From the NCBI RefSeq assembly GCF_018390555.1, contig NZ_JAHBGB010000041.1, positions 124,001 through 188,000 on the forward strand: a DNA stretch of 64,000 bases, written 5' to 3'. This document shows, piece by piece, positions 1 to 12,365 of the stretch. Source of the DNA: Ancylobacter oerskovii (GTDB lineage: Bacteria > Pseudomonadota > Alphaproteobacteria > Rhizobiales > Xanthobacteraceae). The notes under the pieces are model-generated. The model saw nothing but the letters and a program-made list of their open reading frames with translations. It searched no databases and had not been told where the DNA came from. The first letter of the stretch is position 1, and each line of letters starts with the position of its first letter. The translations under genes were made by a program, and so were the position numbers.

Positions 1-1
1 G

Positions 2-1030
2 GACTGGCGGGTGATCAATTCGCAGGCGCTGGTGACGGGGCGCATGACCCGCCAGCCCGATGGCCGGGTGAAGGCTGAGTTCCGCCTGTGGGACGTGTTC
101 GCCGGCCAGCAGCTGATCGGCCAGCAATATTTCACCCAGCCGGAGAACTGGCGTCGCGTCGCCCATATCATCGCCGACGCCATCTATGAGCGCCTGACCG
201 GCGAAAAGGGCTATTTCGACACCCGCATCGTCTTCGTGGACGAGAGCGGGGCGAAGGAGAAGCGCATCAAGCGCCTCGCCATCATGGACCAGGACGGGGC
301 CAACGTGACCTACCTGACCCGTGGCGACGACCTGGTGCTGACCCCGCGCTTCTCGCCGACCAGCCAGGAAATCACCTATATGAGCTATGGGCGCGGCGAG
401 CCGCGGGTCTATCTGCTCAATATCGAGAACGGCCAGCGCGAGGTGGTCGGCAATTTCCCGAATATGAGCTTCTCGCCGCGCTTCGCGCCGGATGGGCAGC
501 GGGTGATCCTGTCGCTGCAGCAGGGCGGCAATTCCAACATCTTCGTCATGGACCTGCGTTCCAAGGCGACGATGCGGCTCACCGACACCTCGGCGATCGA
601 TACCGCGCCCTGCTATTCGCCCGACGGCTCGCAGATCTGCTTCGAGAGCGACCGCGGCGGCACGTCGCAGATCTACGTGATGAACCCGGACGGCTCGAAC
701 CAGCACCGCATCTCCTTCGGCGAAGGGCGCTACTCGACGCCGGTGTGGTCGCCGCGCGGCGATGTCATCGCCTTCACCAAGCAGGGGGGAGGGCATTTCG
801 CCATCGGCGTGATGCGTCCCGACGGATCCGGCGAGCGTATCCTCACCGAGGGCTATCACAATGAAGGCCCGACCTTCGCGCCCAATGGCCGGGTGATCAT
901 GTTCTTCCGCGATCCCGCCGGGGCGGCGGGGCCGCAGCTCTATTCGGTCGATATCACCGGCTATAACGAGCAGCGCATTCCGACTCCGAGCTATGCCTCG
1001 GATCCGGCGTGGTCGCCCCTGCGCTCCTGA
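2..1030 (+). CDS. tolB: TolB, periplasmic beta-propeller of the Tol-Pal system (5' end cut by the window edge)
   Basis: C-terminal part of TolB, the periplasmic protein that links the TolQRA motor to Pal and helps keep the envelope attached during division. The frame is open from base 2 (Asp-Trp-Arg before the first in-frame GTG at 11), so the gene starts outside the window; that GTG is not its start. The visible protein has the end of the N-terminal alpha/beta domain (around GDWR-type [11 protein letters not shown]) and then propeller repeats with recurring SPDG-, APDG- and DPAWSP-type turns, ending LRS. It is followed by pal and cpoB on the same strand, the standard Tol-Pal order. Identity is firm; only the N-terminus is missing. 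Confidence 0.95.
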   Translation, partial: DWRVINSQALVTGRMTRQPDGRVKAEFRLWDVFAGQQLIGQQYFTQPENWRRVAHIIADAIYERLTGEKGYFDTRIVFVDESGAKEKRIKRLAIMDQDGANVTYLTRGDDLVLTPRFSPTSQEITYMSYGRGEPRVYLLNIENGQREVVGNFPNMSFSPRFAPDGQRVILSLQQGGNSNIFVMDLRSKATMRLTDTSAIDTAPCYSPDGSQICFESDRGGTSQIYVMNPDGSNQHRISFGEGRYSTPVWSPRGDVIAFTKQGGGHFAIGVMRPDGSGERILTEGYHNEGPTFAPNGRVIMFFRDPAGAAGPQLYSVDITGYNEQRIPTPSYASDPAWSPLRS

Positions 1031-1210
1031 TCGGCGTCGGGGCGCTGGCGGCGGCGTTAGGCTTTGGGTAACCATAATCGGCGGTTTCGACGATCCGTCC
1101 GTTTTTGTCGTTTCGAGCAAGGTTTCGTAAAGGTTGACGGAACCTTCGATTAACCAGATGAGTGCTAGATCGGGTGCGCCCCGGTCGTGGGGATTGAGGA
1201 GTTGAGCGGA

Positions 1211-1714
1211 ATGATCCGTATGTTGCGCCATATCGGCGGGGCGCGCGTGGCCCTTGTCGTCGGTCTTGCTATGCTTGCGGCCGCCTGCGCCAAAAATCCG
1301 ATGGACGGCCAGGGGGCCGGCATGGGCCAGCTCGGCTCGGCGCCGGCCGGCAGCCCGCAGGAGTTCATCGTGTCGGTCGGCGACCGCGTGTTCTTCGAAA
1401 GCGACCAGTCCGATCTGTCGCCGCAGGCCCGCGCCACGCTGGACAAGCAGGCCCAGTGGCTGCAGGCCTATGGCCGCTACACCTTCACCATCGAAGGCCA
1501 CGCCGACGAGCGCGGCACGCGCGAGTACAACATCGCCCTCGGCGCCCGCCGCGCCCAGAGCGTGCGCGACTATCTCGCGAGCCGCGGCATCGACGGCAAC
1601 CGCATGCGCACCATTTCCTACGGCAAGGAGCGCCCGGTGGCCGTCTGCAACGACATCTCCTGCTGGTCGCAGAACCGCCGCGCCGTCACCGTGCTGAACG
1701 CCGCGGGTTCGTGA
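1211..1714 (+). CDS. pal: Pal, peptidoglycan-associated outer-membrane lipoprotein
   Basis: 167-residue lipoprotein that anchors the outer membrane to peptidoglycan and binds TolB. I chose ATG 1211 because GAGGAG (1196-1201) lies 9 bases upstream; the GTG at 1187 has no such site. The signal peptide ends in a lipobox LAAAC with the acylated Cys at residue 26. An OmpA-type peptidoglycan-binding domain fills the C-terminal two thirds, with the IEGHADERGTREYN loop and the NIALGARRAQSVRDYL helix typical of Pal. It lies 180 bases after tolB, so it may have its own promoter, and a probable terminator follows it. Confidence 0.96.
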   Translation: MIRMLRHIGGARVALVVGLAMLAAACAKNPMDGQGAGMGQLGSAPAGSPQEFIVSVGDRVFFESDQSDLSPQARATLDKQAQWLQAYGRYTFTIEGHADERGTREYNIALGARRAQSVRDYLASRGIDGNRMRTISYGKERPVAVCNDISCWSQNRRAVTVLNAAGS

Positions 1715-1744
1715 TCCCGGGGATCGTTCGGCCCTGTTTTCAAG

Positions 1745-1779
1745 CCCGGTCGGTGCATGGCTCCGGCCGGGTTTGTTTT
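1745..1779 (+). terminator. Probable intrinsic terminator after pal
   Basis: CCCGGTCGG (1745-1753) pairs with CCGGCCGGG (1763-1771) with one G-T pair, and TTTGTTTT (1772-1779) follows. It sits 30 bases after the pal stop and before cpoB, suggesting partial separation of pal and cpoB transcripts. Confidence 0.6.
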
Positions 1780-1895
1780 GTGTGCGGGGCTGACGGCAGG
1801 TCAAACTTTGGACGCGATCGAGCCAGTATGTTCAAATGGTTCGGCGCGGCGCATCCGCCCCGCGCCGCCTGACATCAAGGCCTGAATTCATCGCC

Positions 1896-2864
1896 ATGAC
1901 CCTGTTCGCCGCGCGCCTGCCCGCCGCCCGTCTGTCCGTCGCCCTTGCCTGTGCCGCCCTGCTGATGGCAGTGCCGGCCGCCGATACCGCCTTCGCCCAG
2001 GCGGACAATAATTTCTTCGGCAACATCTTTCGTCCGCCCGGGCAGGTCCGCCCGAACAATCAGCCGGCCCAGCCGGCGGAAGCGCCCGATGACGCCACTA
2101 CGGTGCGCGTCGACCGCATCGAGAACCAGCTGCGGCAGATGACGGGCATGATCGAGCAGCTCCAGTATCGCAACCAGCAGCTGGAAGCGCAGGTCCGGCA
2201 TCTGCAGGAGCAGCTCGACATGCGCATGGGCGGTGGCGGTGGCGGTGCGCCGGCGCGTGCGCCGACGCCCGACGCGTCCGGTCCCGCGGCCCCGTCGTCG
2301 CAGCCGGGCCGGCGCTCCGACGCCTTCGATCCTTCGCAGCAGCCGGCGGCACCGGGGGCGCCGCGTCCGTTGGGCACCGGGCCGTCCGCCGCGTCGAGCG
2401 GCGGGGCGCCGATGGATCTCGGCACCCTGTCCGGGGCGGTGGCGGGAGGAGGCGGGCCGTCGGCCACGCTGCCGCCTTCCAACAGTCCCAAGGACCTCTA
2501 CGAGCTCGGCGTCGGCTATATGCAGCGGCAGGACTACGCGCTCGCCTCGCAGACCTTCAAGAGCTTCGTGCAGCAATACCCGAACGACCGGCTGTTGCCG
2601 GACGTCTATTTCGGGCTTGGCGAGGCGGATTATTCGCGTCAGTCCTACAAGGAGGCCGCGCAAAGCTTCCTGAAGGTCTCCGCCGATTATCCCAACGCGG
2701 TAAAGGCTCCCGACGCGCTGCTGCGCCTTGGCCAGTCGCTGGCGGCGATCGGTGAGAAGGATGCCGCCTGCGCCACGCTGAACGCCGTCAACAACAAATA
2801 CCCGCGTGCATCCGCCTCCGTTAAGCAGGGGGTGGAGCGGGAGCAGAAGCGTGCCGGCTGCTGA
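1896..2864 (+). CDS. cpoB: CpoB (YbgF), periplasmic Tol-associated TPR protein
   Basis: 322-residue periplasmic protein that coordinates peptidoglycan synthesis with Tol-driven outer-membrane constriction. ATG 1896 is preferred over the upstream 1836 codon because a normal signal peptide begins there and ends near AQA-DNN (about residue 36). A coiled coil follows (about 65-110, rich in Q, L and R: IENQLRQMTGMIEQLQ), then a low-complexity Gly/Pro/Ala linker and three TPR-like repeats at the C-terminus (ELGVGYMQRQDYALASQTF, then YFGLGEADYSRQSYKEAAQ). It ends in Cys. The stop lies inside the proposed start region of tilS, so the two are probably translationally coupled. Confidence 0.93.
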   Translation: MTLFAARLPAARLSVALACAALLMAVPAADTAFAQADNNFFGNIFRPPGQVRPNNQPAQPAEAPDDATTVRVDRIENQLRQMTGMIEQLQYRNQQLEAQVRHLQEQLDMRMGGGGGGAPARAPTPDASGPAAPSSQPGRRSDAFDPSQQPAAPGAPRPLGTGPSAASSGGAPMDLGTLSGAVAGGGGPSATLPPSNSPKDLYELGVGYMQRQDYALASQTFKSFVQQYPNDRLLPDVYFGLGEADYSRQSYKEAAQSFLKVSADYPNAVKAPDALLRLGQSLAAIGEKDAACATLNAVNNKYPRASASVKQGVEREQKRAGC

Positions 2865-3927
2865 CGGCACGCCAGCGGTCGATACGTCTTCCCGTCGCCT
2901 GTGGGATGCCGACCGGTTGGCCTCCCTGTTCGCGGCCTTTCTCCCCCATCGCGCCGTGCTTCTCGCCGTCTCGGGCGGGCCGGATTCGACCGCGCTCATG
3001 CTGTTGGCGCAGCAATGGCGCGTGGCGATGGCGGAGGGGCCGGTTCTGCATGTCGCCAGCGTGGATCATGGATTGCGGCGGGAGGCGGCCGGAGAAGCCG
3101 CGGCGGTCGGCCTCCTGGCCGCACGCCTCGGCTTGTCGCATGTCGTCCTGCCGCTCGACAGGCCGCTCAGCCGCAGCGGCATACAAGAGGCCGCACGCGA
3201 CGCCCGCTATGCGGCGCTGGTGCGTCACGCGCAGGCTGTCGGCGCCGCGGCCATCGCCACCGGCCACACGCTCGATGACCAGGCGGAGACCGTGCTGTTC
3301 CGGCTGATGCGCGGCTCGGGCCTTTCCGGCCTTGCGGGCATGCCGGCCGAGCGACTCATGCCGGGGGAGGTCGCGCTGCTGCGGCCCCTGCTCGGCCTGC
3401 GCAAGGCGGAACTGGTGGCGGCGTGCCGGCAGGCCGATGCCGGTTTTGTCGAGGATCCATCCAATCGGGATCCGCGCTTCACCCGCGCCCGGCTGCGCCT
3501 GCTGTTGCCGCAGCTCGAGCGGGAAGGGCTCGGCGCCGAGAGGCTGGCGCGCCTCGCCGCCCGCGTTGCCCGTGCCGATGCGGCGCTGGAGGCCATGGCG
3601 GACCAGGCTGCCGACGCGGTGCTGGAGATCTTGCCGGCGGGGGTGTTCCGCTTGTCGCGCCCGGATTTCACCTTGTTGCCCGCCGAGATCGGTCTGCGCC
3701 TATTGGGGCGGGCAATCCGGGCCAGCGGCACGGAAGGTGTGCCGGAACTGGGCAAGCTCGAGGCCTTGCTCGACTGGATCGCGAAGGGAGGTATCGGCGC
3801 CCGCACCTTGTCGGGAGCGCTTTTGCGGGCGACGCCAACCGTGCTCGCCATCGCCAAGGCGCCGCCCCGTCGGCGTCGCGCTGTGGGTGCTGACGTGAAT
3901 TTGCGTGACGGATCCGAGACGGTTTGA
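2851..3927 (+). CDS. tilS: TilS, tRNA(Ile)-lysidine synthetase
   Basis: Adds lysine to C34 of the CAU-anticodon tRNA(Ile), using ATP, so that it reads AUA as isoleucine; cytoplasmic and normally essential. The PP-loop SGGPDS is at residues 41-46, followed by VDHGLR and the GHTLDDQAETVLFRL signature of the family. I chose GTG 2851 because GGGAG (2839-2843) is 7 bases upstream; this overlaps cpoB by 14 bases. An ATG at 2806 further upstream lacks a comparable site, and ATG 2909 would also leave the catalytic core intact. The 358-residue length suits an alphaproteobacterial TilS with a short C-terminal domain. Confidence 0.92.
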   Translation: MPAADGTPAVDTSSRRLWDADRLASLFAAFLPHRAVLLAVSGGPDSTALMLLAQQWRVAMAEGPVLHVASVDHGLRREAAGEAAAVGLLAARLGLSHVVLPLDRPLSRSGIQEAARDARYAALVRHAQAVGAAAIATGHTLDDQAETVLFRLMRGSGLSGLAGMPAERLMPGEVALLRPLLGLRKAELVAACRQADAGFVEDPSNRDPRFTRARLRLLLPQLEREGLGAERLARLAARVARADAALEAMADQAADAVLEILPAGVFRLSRPDFTLLPAEIGLRLLGRAIRASGTEGVPELGKLEALLDWIAKGGIGARTLSGALLRATPTVLAIAKAPPRRRRAVGADVNLRDGSETV

Positions 3928-4042
3928 GCGGTGCATCTTGGCAAGGATCAAGGCCGGACCTAAATTACGATACGATAAAGGGAGGGCCGCCAGCGCCGGC
4001 GGCACCCAGCGCCGGGCGTAATCCGGCGCCGAAAGGACCATG

Positions 4043-5962
<1,920 letters not shown>

Positions 5963-5982
5963 CCGGCTCTTCGACGCGACTG

Positions 5983-6010
5983 AAAACCCCGGCCTCGTGC
6001 CGGGGTTTTT
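5983..6010 (+). terminator. Intrinsic terminator after ftsH
   Basis: AAAA-CCCCGGC (5983-5993), a five-base loop, GCCGGGG (5999-6005) and a T run (6006-6010). A clear rho-independent terminator 20 bases after the ftsH stop; it separates ftsH from the permease gene. Confidence 0.88.
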
Positions 6011-6133
6011 GTTTGCGGCTCTTGTCGCCGGGACCCATGGCGGCCGCACCTGCCCTTATGGCATGATCATTGTATCCAGTTTTTGCGAAGACGGCACGCA
6101 ATCGGGCGGGCCGGGAGGAGCGGAGGAACTGGC

Positions 6134-7531
6134 ATGACCGAGAAGGTGCATCCCGTCGACGAAATGCTGCCCTGGCCGCGTCTCGCGACGCTGGGGCTGC
6201 AGCATGTGCTGGTTATGTATGCCGGTGCCGTCGCGGTGCCGCTGATCATCGGGCGCGCCCTCAAACTGCCGCCGACCGACGTGGCCTTCCTCATCAGCGC
6301 GGATCTGTTCGCCTGCGGCATCGCCACGCTGATCCAGAGCCTCGGCTTTCGCGGCGTCGGCATAAGACTGCCGGTGATGATGGGCGTCACCTTCGCCTCG
6401 GTGGGGCCGATGCTCTCCATGGCCGCCGCGCCGGAGATCGGCCTGCTCGGCATCTACGGCTCGGTGATCGTCGCCGGCCTGTTCGGCATTCTGATCGCTC
6501 CCTTCATCAGCCGGTTGCTGCCGCTGTTTCCGCCGGTGGTGACCGGCACCATCATCATGGTGATCGGCATCTCGCTGATGCGGGTCGGCATCAACTGGGC
6601 GGGTGGCGGCTTGCCGACGCTGACAAGGATGGTCGACGGCGAGGCTGGCAGCTTCGCCAATCCGAATTACGGCCAGTTGCCGGGATTGGGCATCGCCTTG
6701 TTCGTGCTGCTGGTCATTCTCGCGCTCACCAAATGGGGCAAGGGCTTCGTCGCCAATGTCGCGGTGCTGCTCGGCATCGTCGCGGGCTGCGTGCTGGCCA
6801 CGCTGCTGGGAGTGATGAACTTCGACAAGGTGGTGGCCGCCCCCTGGTTCGACATCGTCATGCCGTTTCATTTCGGCACGCCGAGCTTCCATCTGGTGCC
6901 GGCCTTGACCATGTGCCTCGTCATGATCGTGGTGATGATCGAGTCGGTCGGCATGTTCCTCGCCCTCGCCGACATGACCGGACGTCGCATCGATCGCGCG
7001 GCGCTTACCGCCGGCCTGCGCGCGGATGGCGTCGGCACGCTGATCGGCGGCCTTTTCAACACCTTTCCCTACACTTCCTTTTCGCAGAATGTCGGCCTGG
7101 TCGGCGTTACCGGCATGCGTTCGCGTTTCGTCACCGCCGCCGGCGGGGTGATCATGCTGGTGCTCGGCCTGCTGCCGAAGATGGCGTCGATCGTCGAATC
7201 GGTGCCGGCGGTGGTGCTGGGTGGTGCCGGCCTCGTCATGTTCGGCATGGTGGCGGCGACCGGCGCGCGGATTCTCGCGACCGTCGATTTCCGTACCAAC
7301 CGCTTCAATCTCTATGTGGTGGCGATCTCGGTCGGGTTCGGCATGATCCCGCTGGTGGCGCCGAACTTCTTCAAGCAGTTGCCGCATGCGCTGCATCCGC
7401 TGCTGGAATCCGGCATCCTGCTGGCGGCCATCGTCGCGGTGCTGCTCAACGCCTTCTTCAATGGCGTGCGCAATGCGAAACAGGCGGAGCAAGAAGTCGC
7501 CCGTGCCGCGGCGGCGGCGGAACATGCCTGA
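6134..7531 (+). CDS. NCS2-family purine (xanthine/urate-type) permease
   Basis: 465-residue inner-membrane nucleobase symporter of the NCS2 family with about 12-14 hydrophobic segments. The family motif around FSQNVGLVGVTGMRSRF, the preceding GGLFNTFPYTSF and the LGLLPKMASIVESVP stretch resemble bacterial xanthine/uric acid transporters (XanQ, UacT, PbuX) rather than uracil permeases. ATG 6134 has a strong GGAGGAGCGGAGG site directly upstream. It sits alone between ftsH and glmM, genes that are often neighbours in this group, so it looks inserted. Exact substrate cannot be read from sequence. A puuE-type allantoinase at 47638 shows that part of purine degradation is also encoded here. Confidence 0.85.
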   Translation: MTEKVHPVDEMLPWPRLATLGLQHVLVMYAGAVAVPLIIGRALKLPPTDVAFLISADLFACGIATLIQSLGFRGVGIRLPVMMGVTFASVGPMLSMAAAPEIGLLGIYGSVIVAGLFGILIAPFISRLLPLFPPVVTGTIIMVIGISLMRVGINWAGGGLPTLTRMVDGEAGSFANPNYGQLPGLGIALFVLLVILALTKWGKGFVANVAVLLGIVAGCVLATLLGVMNFDKVVAAPWFDIVMPFHFGTPSFHLVPALTMCLVMIVVMIESVGMFLALADMTGRRIDRAALTAGLRADGVGTLIGGLFNTFPYTSFSQNVGLVGVTGMRSRFVTAAGGVIMLVLGLLPKMASIVESVPAVVLGGAGLVMFGMVAATGARILATVDFRTNRFNLYVVAISVGFGMIPLVAPNFFKQLPHALHPLLESGILLAAIVAVLLNAFFNGVRNAKQAEQEVARAAAAAEHA

Positions 7532-7709
7532 AAGCCGCCGCAATGCGGGTATTTGTCAGCGAAAGAAACGCTTACACTTTGTGAAGCCTCTTCGGCCATG
7601 TTGAATGCTACATGGAAGCAAGGAAGGGCGCGCGTAGGCGGGTCCCTCTACGCATGTTTGACGGAAGCGCGCTCAAGTCGCGCGCTTTCCGACCGGCCGG
7701 AGATCTTCG

Positions 7710-9050
<1,341 letters not shown>

Positions 9051-9085
9051 GCGCTGCGGGCCCCGCGTAGGGCGGCCCGCATTCC

Positions 9086-10279
9086 TCAGTGGTTCGCGCG
9101 GCGCAGGAGCCCGCGATAGATCTCGTCATCGTCGCACAGACCGGCGAGCCGGCCGAGATTGTCGACCAGCAGGATCGGCAATGTGGTGTGCTGCTTCAGC
9201 TCGATGGCGGCCTTCAGCCTGAGGTCGACGGGAGCGACGATGCCGTCGCAGAGGCGGGCTTCTTCCTCGTCGATGCGGCCGGCGTCGCCATCGGCCATGG
9301 CAAGCCGTCCCTCGCGGCCATCGAGCTCAAGCCCGACGGGACGATCCTGTTCGTCGACCCGCACGCAGATGCGGCCGGGACCATCCAGCATCACCTTCGT
9401 CCCGTTGCGCGGCAGGGACGCCGCCGGACGCATCACCGCCGTGCCGCGCAGCACGTTCAGCGGGTTCATGTGCTTCACGAATTCGGCGACATAGGCGTTG
9501 GCGGGGCGCAGGAGGATATCTTCCGCCGTTCCGGCCTGCACGATGCGCCCGCCTTCCATGATGGCGATCTTGTTGCCGAGCTTCAGTGCCTCGTCGAGAT
9601 CGTGGCTGACGAAGACGATGGTCTTGTGGATGCGCCGCTGCAGGTCGAGCAATTCGTCCTGCAGCTTGTCGCGGATCAGCGGATCGAGCGCCGAGAACGG
9701 CTCGTCCATCAGCAGGATGTCGGCATCGGTGGCAAAGGCGCGGGCAAGGCCGACACGCTGCTGCATACCGCCGGAAAGCTCATGCGTGTATTTGCCGGCC
9801 CAGTTGGTCAAGCCGACCATGGCGAGCTTTTCGTCGACGATACGATTGCGCTCGGCGACGCTCATGCCGCGCAGTTCCAGCCCGAAGCCGACATTGTCGC
9901 GCACCGTGCGCCAGGGCAGCAGGCCGAATTGCTGGAACACCATCGAGACGGTGTGCATGCGCAATTCGCGCAGCGTCCGGTCGTCGCAATGAGCGACGTC
10001 GACCGGCTGGCCGCGGTGCTCGACGATCACCTCGCCGCGGGCTACCTCGTTCAGCCGGTTCACCGCGCGCAGGATGGTCGATTTGCCGGAGCCGGACAGG
10101 CCCATCAGCACGCAGATCTCGCCGCGCTCCACGGCGAGATCGACGCCGGCGGCGCCGAGTACCGCGCCGGTCCGGGTGAGGATCTCCTCGCGCGTGCGGC
10201 CTTCGTCGATGAGCTTGAGCGCGCCTTTCTGGTCGGCGCCGAAGACGATGTCGACATGACGGAATTCGACGGCGGGCAT
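9086..10279 (-). CDS. choV: ChoV, ATPase of the choline ABC importer
   Basis: 397-residue ATPase of the ProV/OpuA type. Walker A GLSGSGKST (60-68), Q-loop FQQFGLLPW, signature LSGGMQQR, Walker B ILLMDEPFSALD and the switch His in VSHDLDEA are intact. About 130 C-terminal residues form a regulatory, CBS-like extension as in ProV. It is the last gene of a minus-strand set with choW (10 bases upstream) and choX. The assignment to choline rather than betaine or proline comes from the choline-type binding protein ChoX and from the adjacent choline oxidation genes; a broad betaine importer is the alternative. Confidence 0.88.
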   Translation of the reverse strand: MPAVEFRHVDIVFGADQKGALKLIDEGRTREEILTRTGAVLGAAGVDLAVERGEICVLMGLSGSGKSTILRAVNRLNEVARGEVIVEHRGQPVDVAHCDDRTLRELRMHTVSMVFQQFGLLPWRTVRDNVGFGLELRGMSVAERNRIVDEKLAMVGLTNWAGKYTHELSGGMQQRVGLARAFATDADILLMDEPFSALDPLIRDKLQDELLDLQRRIHKTIVFVSHDLDEALKLGNKIAIMEGGRIVQAGTAEDILLRPANAYVAEFVKHMNPLNVLRGTAVMRPAASLPRNGTKVMLDGPGRICVRVDEQDRPVGLELDGREGRLAMADGDAGRIDEEEARLCDGIVAPVDLRLKAAIELKQHTTLPILLVDNLGRLAGLCDDDEIYRGLLRRANH

Positions 10280-10289
10280 GGCGATCCTC

Positions 10290-11138
10290 CTAGCCCTTGC
10301 GCCGCGGCGTCGGCCGCTTGAACACGCGATCCAGCACGATGGCGAGCACGACGATGGCGAGCCCGGCCTCGAAGCCCATGGCGATGTTGACCGAGTTCAG
10401 CGCCCGCACCACCGGCTTGCCGAGGCCGTCGGCGCCGACGAGGGCGGCGATCACCACCATGGAAAGGCTCAGCATGATGCATTGGGTGATGCCGGCCATG
10501 ATGGTCGGCAGCGCATAAGGCAGCTCGATCTTGAACAGCATCTGCGTACGGGTGGCGCCGAAGGCCTTGCCGGCCTCGTAGAGGTTGGCCGGTACCGAGG
10601 AGATGCCGAGATGGGTGAGGCGGATCGGGGCCGGAATGGCGAAGATCACGGTGGAGATCAGCCCCGGCACCACTCCCAGCCCGAACAGCACCAGCGTCGG
10701 GATGAGATAGACGAAGGTGGGAATCGTCTGCATCAGGTCCAGCACCGGATGGAGCGCCGCATAGAGCCATGGGCGGTGCGCGGCGGCAATCCCGATCGGC
10801 ACCCCCACCACCACGCAGACCAGCGTGGCGCAGAGCACCAGCGACAGCGTTTCCATCGTCGCCTGCCAATAGCCGAGATTGGCGACCAGCAGCAGCGCGC
10901 CAAGAATGAACACCACCAGCCCGACCGAGCGGTGCACCAGCCAGGCGGCAAGCGCGAACAAGGCGATCAACAGCAGCGGCGGCACGAAGAGCAGCGCGCT
11001 GGTCAGGCCGGCGATCAGCGCCCCAAGCACCAGCGAAATGAAGTCGAACACGCTCTGCCCATGTTCGGTGAGCAGGTCTACGGCGTTCTTCAGCCAGAGG
11101 CCGAGTGGAATCTTGTGCGCGGTTAGCCAGTCAAACAT
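10290..11138 (-). CDS. choW: ChoW, permease of the choline ABC importer
   Basis: 282-residue ABC permease with about six or seven membrane segments and the BPD_transp_1 coupling-helix region EAGKAFGATRTQMLFKIELP. The start at 11138 (MFDWLTAHKIPLG) is preferred over 11144 because AGGGAA (11145-11150, minus strand) touches the outer ATG but is 6 bases from the inner one. It forms the membrane pore of the importer with ChoV; ChoX delivers the substrate. The 267 bases between choX and choW carry a palindromic repeat element, so the operon is interrupted but the order choX-choW-choV is kept. Confidence 0.88.
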   Translation of the reverse strand: MFDWLTAHKIPLGLWLKNAVDLLTEHGQSVFDFISLVLGALIAGLTSALLFVPPLLLIALFALAAWLVHRSVGLVVFILGALLLVANLGYWQATMETLSLVLCATLVCVVVGVPIGIAAAHRPWLYAALHPVLDLMQTIPTFVYLIPTLVLFGLGVVPGLISTVIFAIPAPIRLTHLGISSVPANLYEAGKAFGATRTQMLFKIELPYALPTIMAGITQCIMLSLSMVVIAALVGADGLGKPVVRALNSVNIAMGFEAGLAIVVLAIVLDRVFKRPTPRRKG

Positions 11139-11244
11139 CGGCATTTCCCTAGCGGCAAGAATTGCGGGCGGCCCCGCTCATGGCGAAGAGGTGGACGGCT
11201 GGGCGTTCTTCGAGGCCAGTTGCGCTGACCCTGACCGGTCTTTC

Positions 11245-11390
11245 CTTGCCCCTTCCCCTTAGGGAGAGGTGGCTCGCGCCGCGGGTCGGTGGGGGAGCGA
11301 CATCGGGAAGCGTCGCAGACCCCTCATCCCGCCTCTCTCCCGACGGAGGGAGGGAGCAGGCGTCCTCTCCCGTCGGCGCGAGCCGCTAAT
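11245..11390. repeat. Palindromic intergenic repeat, family B, between choX and choW
   Basis: Short GC-rich palindromes (TTCCCCTTAGGGAGAGG type, and ctctcccgacggagggag) around a core, acgacatcgggaag-like, that recurs at about 35205-35220 between soxD and soxA. It has no coding potential in the operon direction. It resembles the dispersed extragenic palindromes common in Hyphomicrobiales. On the choXWV transcript it would fold into strong hairpins and could lower choWV expression relative to choX. Confidence 0.65.
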
Positions 11391-11405
11391 CGAACGGCGC
11401 CGGGC

Positions 11406-12365
11406 TCAGAGGCCGACGCTTTTCTTCACCGCCGGTACCGCCGGCTGGCCGTCTAGGGTGGTCACGCCGGCAAGCCAGGCCTCCCAGGTGGCGGGATTGT
11501 CCTTCAGCCACTTCTTGGCGGCGGCGCCGGGTTCCGTGCCGTCGAACAGGATGTAGCCCATCACCACATTCTCGTCCCCGAGCGAGAACTTCAGGTTCTT
11601 GATCAGCGTGCCGACATTCGGGCATTCGGCAGCGTATCCAGCGCGGGTGTTGGTATAGACGGTGGCGCCGCCATAGTTCGCACCGAAGACGTCGTCGCCG
11701 CCATCGAGATATTTCAGGGCGAACTTGGAGTTCATCGGGTGCGGCTCCCAGCCGAGGAAGACGACGGCTTCCTTTCGCTTGGCCGCGCGCTCCACCTGCG
11801 CCAGCATGCCCTGCTCGCTGGATTCGACGAGATCGAAGCCCTTCAGGCCGAACTTGTCGTCCTTGATCATGTCGAGGATCAGCCGGTTGCCGTCATTGCC
11901 CGGCTCGATGCCGTAGATCTTGCCGCCGAGCTTGTCCTTGAACTTGGCGATGTCGGCGAAGGACTTCAGTCCCTCGTCATAGAGATAGGCGGGAACCGCC
12001 AGGGTGTACTTGGCGCCCTCGAGGTTGACGCCGATGACGTCCACCGTCTTGTCGTCGCGATAGGGCTTGAGGTCGGCTTCCATGGTCGGCATCCAGTTGC
12101 CGAGGAAGACGTCGATGTCCTTGGTCTGCATCGACTTGTAGGTGACAGGCACCGACAATACCTGCGTCTTCGGCGCGTAGCCCAGCGCTTCCAGTATCGC
12201 GGAGGTGATGGCGGTGGTGGCGGTGATGTCGGTCCAGCCGACATCGGCGAATTTGACCGCCTTGCAGGCGGCCGGCTCGGCGGCCTGTGCCCCCTGCCAG
12301 GCGGCCGGGGTGGCAAGTACGGTCAGGCCGAGAAGCACGGTGGCGAAAGTGGAGAGGCTGCGCAT
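11406..12365 (-). CDS. choX: ChoX, periplasmic choline-binding protein
   Basis: 319-residue solute-binding protein of the choline importer. A signal peptide ends near AQA-AEP. Residues that form the choline box in Sinorhizobium ChoX can be recognised: the GWTD near the mature N-terminus, Trp in LGNWMPTME, Tyr in VPAYLYDEG, Asn in IEPGNDGN and Trp in FLGWEPHPM. This aromatic box binds the trimethylammonium group. It is the first gene of choXWV and is transcribed away from betI-betB across a 379-base intergenic region, so both units probably share control. Glycine betaine cannot be excluded as a ligand. Confidence 0.9.
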   Translation of the reverse strand: MRSLSTFATVLLGLTVLATPAAWQGAQAAEPAACKAVKFADVGWTDITATTAITSAILEALGYAPKTQVLSVPVTYKSMQTKDIDVFLGNWMPTMEADLKPYRDDKTVDVIGVNLEGAKYTLAVPAYLYDEGLKSFADIAKFKDKLGGKIYGIEPGNDGNRLILDMIKDDKFGLKGFDLVESSEQGMLAQVERAAKRKEAVVFLGWEPHPMNSKFALKYLDGGDDVFGANYGGATVYTNTRAGYAAECPNVGTLIKNLKFSLGDENVVMGYILFDGTEPGAAAKKWLKDNPATWEAWLAGVTTLDGQPAVPAVKKSVGL

